Source: Pseudomonadota bacterium | Lineage (GTDB): Bacteria; Bdellovibrionota; UBA1018; CAIMNF01 | Length of the DNA: 7,509 bases | Reading direction: 5' to 3' | Assembly (NCBI GenBank): GCA_027482725.1 | Contig: JAIXVT010000233.1 | Coordinates: forward strand, 1-7,509 | Shown: positions 6,936-7,509 of the stretch, piece by piece | Position numbering within the stretch: position 1 is the first letter of the stretch | Layout of the letters: the number at the start of each line of letters is the position of its first letter | The notes under the pieces: generated by a model | Told to the model about the DNA's origin: nothing | What the model saw: the letters and a program-made list of their open reading frames with translations, nothing else | Database searches by the model: none | Translations under genes and position numbers: made by a program

Positions 6936-7049
6936 TTACCCTTGACGCTGTTTATGGCGGGGGTTTTCGCAAATCACTCGTACGACGCCTTTACGACGAA
7001 CCACTTTGCATTTGTTGCAAATTTTTTTTACGGATGCTCGAACCTTCAT
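6936..7049 (-). CDS. rpmJ: 50S ribosomal protein L36
   Basis: The smallest large-subunit protein, a zinc-ribbon polypeptide of 37 aa. The reading is MKVRASVKKICNKCKVV, then RRKGVVRVICENPRHKQRQG, ending at TAA (6936-6938). Cys11, Cys14, Cys27 and His32 form the expected CxxC...C...H zinc site of the C+ L36 type. The ATG at 7047-7049 is preceded by a full AAGGAG seven bases upstream on the - strand, the best ribosome-binding site in the operon. It lies 44 bases after map and 90 before rpsM. Confidence 0.97.
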   Translation of the reverse strand: MKVRASVKKICNKCKVVRRKGVVRVICENPRHKQRQG

Positions 7050-7093
7050 ATACCTACTCCTTAAACCTTTCGCTGATAAACTCTTGTTTACCG

Positions 7094-7509
7094 TTATTCG
7101 CCCGAATAGAGCGTTAAAATTTCTTGCTGCCCATCATCTAACAAAGCTACCGTATGCTCAAAATGAGCCGATAACTGCTTATCTTTGGTAACCGCAGTCC
7201 AACCGTCCGCGAGAACTTTCACTTCGTGCCGTCCTTGATTGATCATCGGCTCAATTGCCAAAACCATTCCGGGCTTGAGAAGCAAACCTTTCCCCTTGAT
7301 CCCAAAATTAGGAACTTGGGGATCTTCATGAAGACTTCGTCCTATACCATGGCCAACAAATTCTCTTACCACGCTAAAGCCGTGGCCCTCAACATAATTC
7401 TGGATTGCGGCCCCAATATCGAACAAATGATTGCCCGAACGCGCTTGATCAAGGCCAAGCTCTAAACTCTTTTCGGTGACTTCAATGAGTCGAGTTGCAG
7501 AGGCCGATA
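7094..7509 (-). CDS. map: Methionine aminopeptidase type I, 5' end outside the window
   Basis: Metallo-aminopeptidase that removes the initiator methionine from new proteins. The visible part is the C-terminal 137 codons; the open frame continues past the right edge, so about the first half of the protein, including the first metal ligands, is missing. What remains matches the family: GAAIQNYVEGHGF, VVREFVGHGIGRSLHEDPQVP with the metal-ligand histidine (E. coli His171) in GHGIG and the substrate-side histidine in SLHED, IEPM with its glutamate ligand (E. coli Glu204), DGWTAVTKDKQLSAHFEHT with the last glutamate ligand (Glu235), and a terminal EILTLYSGE. The TTG at 7424-7426 is an internal codon, not the start. 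It is read in the same direction as rpmJ, as in many ribosomal operons where map follows secY and adk. Confidence 0.95.
   Translation of the reverse strand, partial: SASATRLIEVTEKSLELGLDQARSGNHLFDIGAAIQNYVEGHGFSVVREFVGHGIGRSLHEDPQVPNFGIKGKGLLLKPGMVLAIEPMINQGRHEVKVLADGWTAVTKDKQLSAHFEHTVALLDDGQQEILTLYSGE

Noticed and set aside
7094..7426. A complete 110-aa protein starting at the TTG at 7424-7426.
   Set aside because: The same frame continues upstream to the window edge with clear methionine aminopeptidase similarity (TRLIEVTEKSLELGLDQA), so this is the C-terminal part of map, not a short gene.

Overview
The window carries two gene blocks that face each other. On the + strand (about 217-3626) is a two-gene cluster: a sigma-54-dependent enhancer-binding activator (bEBP) and, 17 bases later, a soluble histidine kinase with three PAS-like domains. 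On the - strand (about 3681-7509) is the distal end of the spectinomycin/alpha ribosomal operon, transcribed in the order map (5' end outside the window), rpmJ, rpsM, rpsK, rpsD, rpoA, rplQ. All genes are intact except map, which is cut by the right edge. rpmJ is only 37 codons long and was read directly from the sequence.

The organism is a Gram-negative-type bacterium of moderate GC (mid-40s percent by eye). The bEBP plus PAS kinase pair, the opening of the RNA polymerase alpha subunit (NWRDLIKPK, then YGKF and PLERGFG) and the operon order fit Deltaproteobacteria in the broad sense. A Bdellovibrionota-like lineage is my best guess. This is inference from remembered family patterns, not a database result.

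Layout: 1-165 is a GC-rich stretch (about 68% GC over the first 120 bases) with no gene I can identify. 169-196 is a good match to a sigma-28 (FliA) promoter, just ahead of the activator gene. 217-1803 is the activator and 1821-3626 the kinase. 3627-3680 is the convergent junction, with a strong hairpin whose U-tract is oriented to stop the ribosomal operon. 3681-7049 holds rplQ to rpmJ, and 7094 to the edge is map.

Working together: the activator has a complete AAA+ engine with the GAFTGA sigma-54 contact loop but no receiver domain. The neighbouring kinase has all its catalytic boxes but no transmembrane segment and no receiver. They are probably co-transcribed, yet how the kinase would signal to this activator is not obvious, and the sigma-28-like promoter hints at control by the motility programme. 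The ribosomal genes are ordinary housekeeping. Modest oddities there are an acidic tail on the alpha subunit, a mixed-charge tail on L17, an 11-bp tandem duplication in the rplQ leader, and no infA between map and rpmJ. I see no CRISPR array, insertion sequence, tRNA or rRNA. The best lead for something not yet described is the receiver-less activator/kinase pair with its FliA-like promoter, not a wholly new system.
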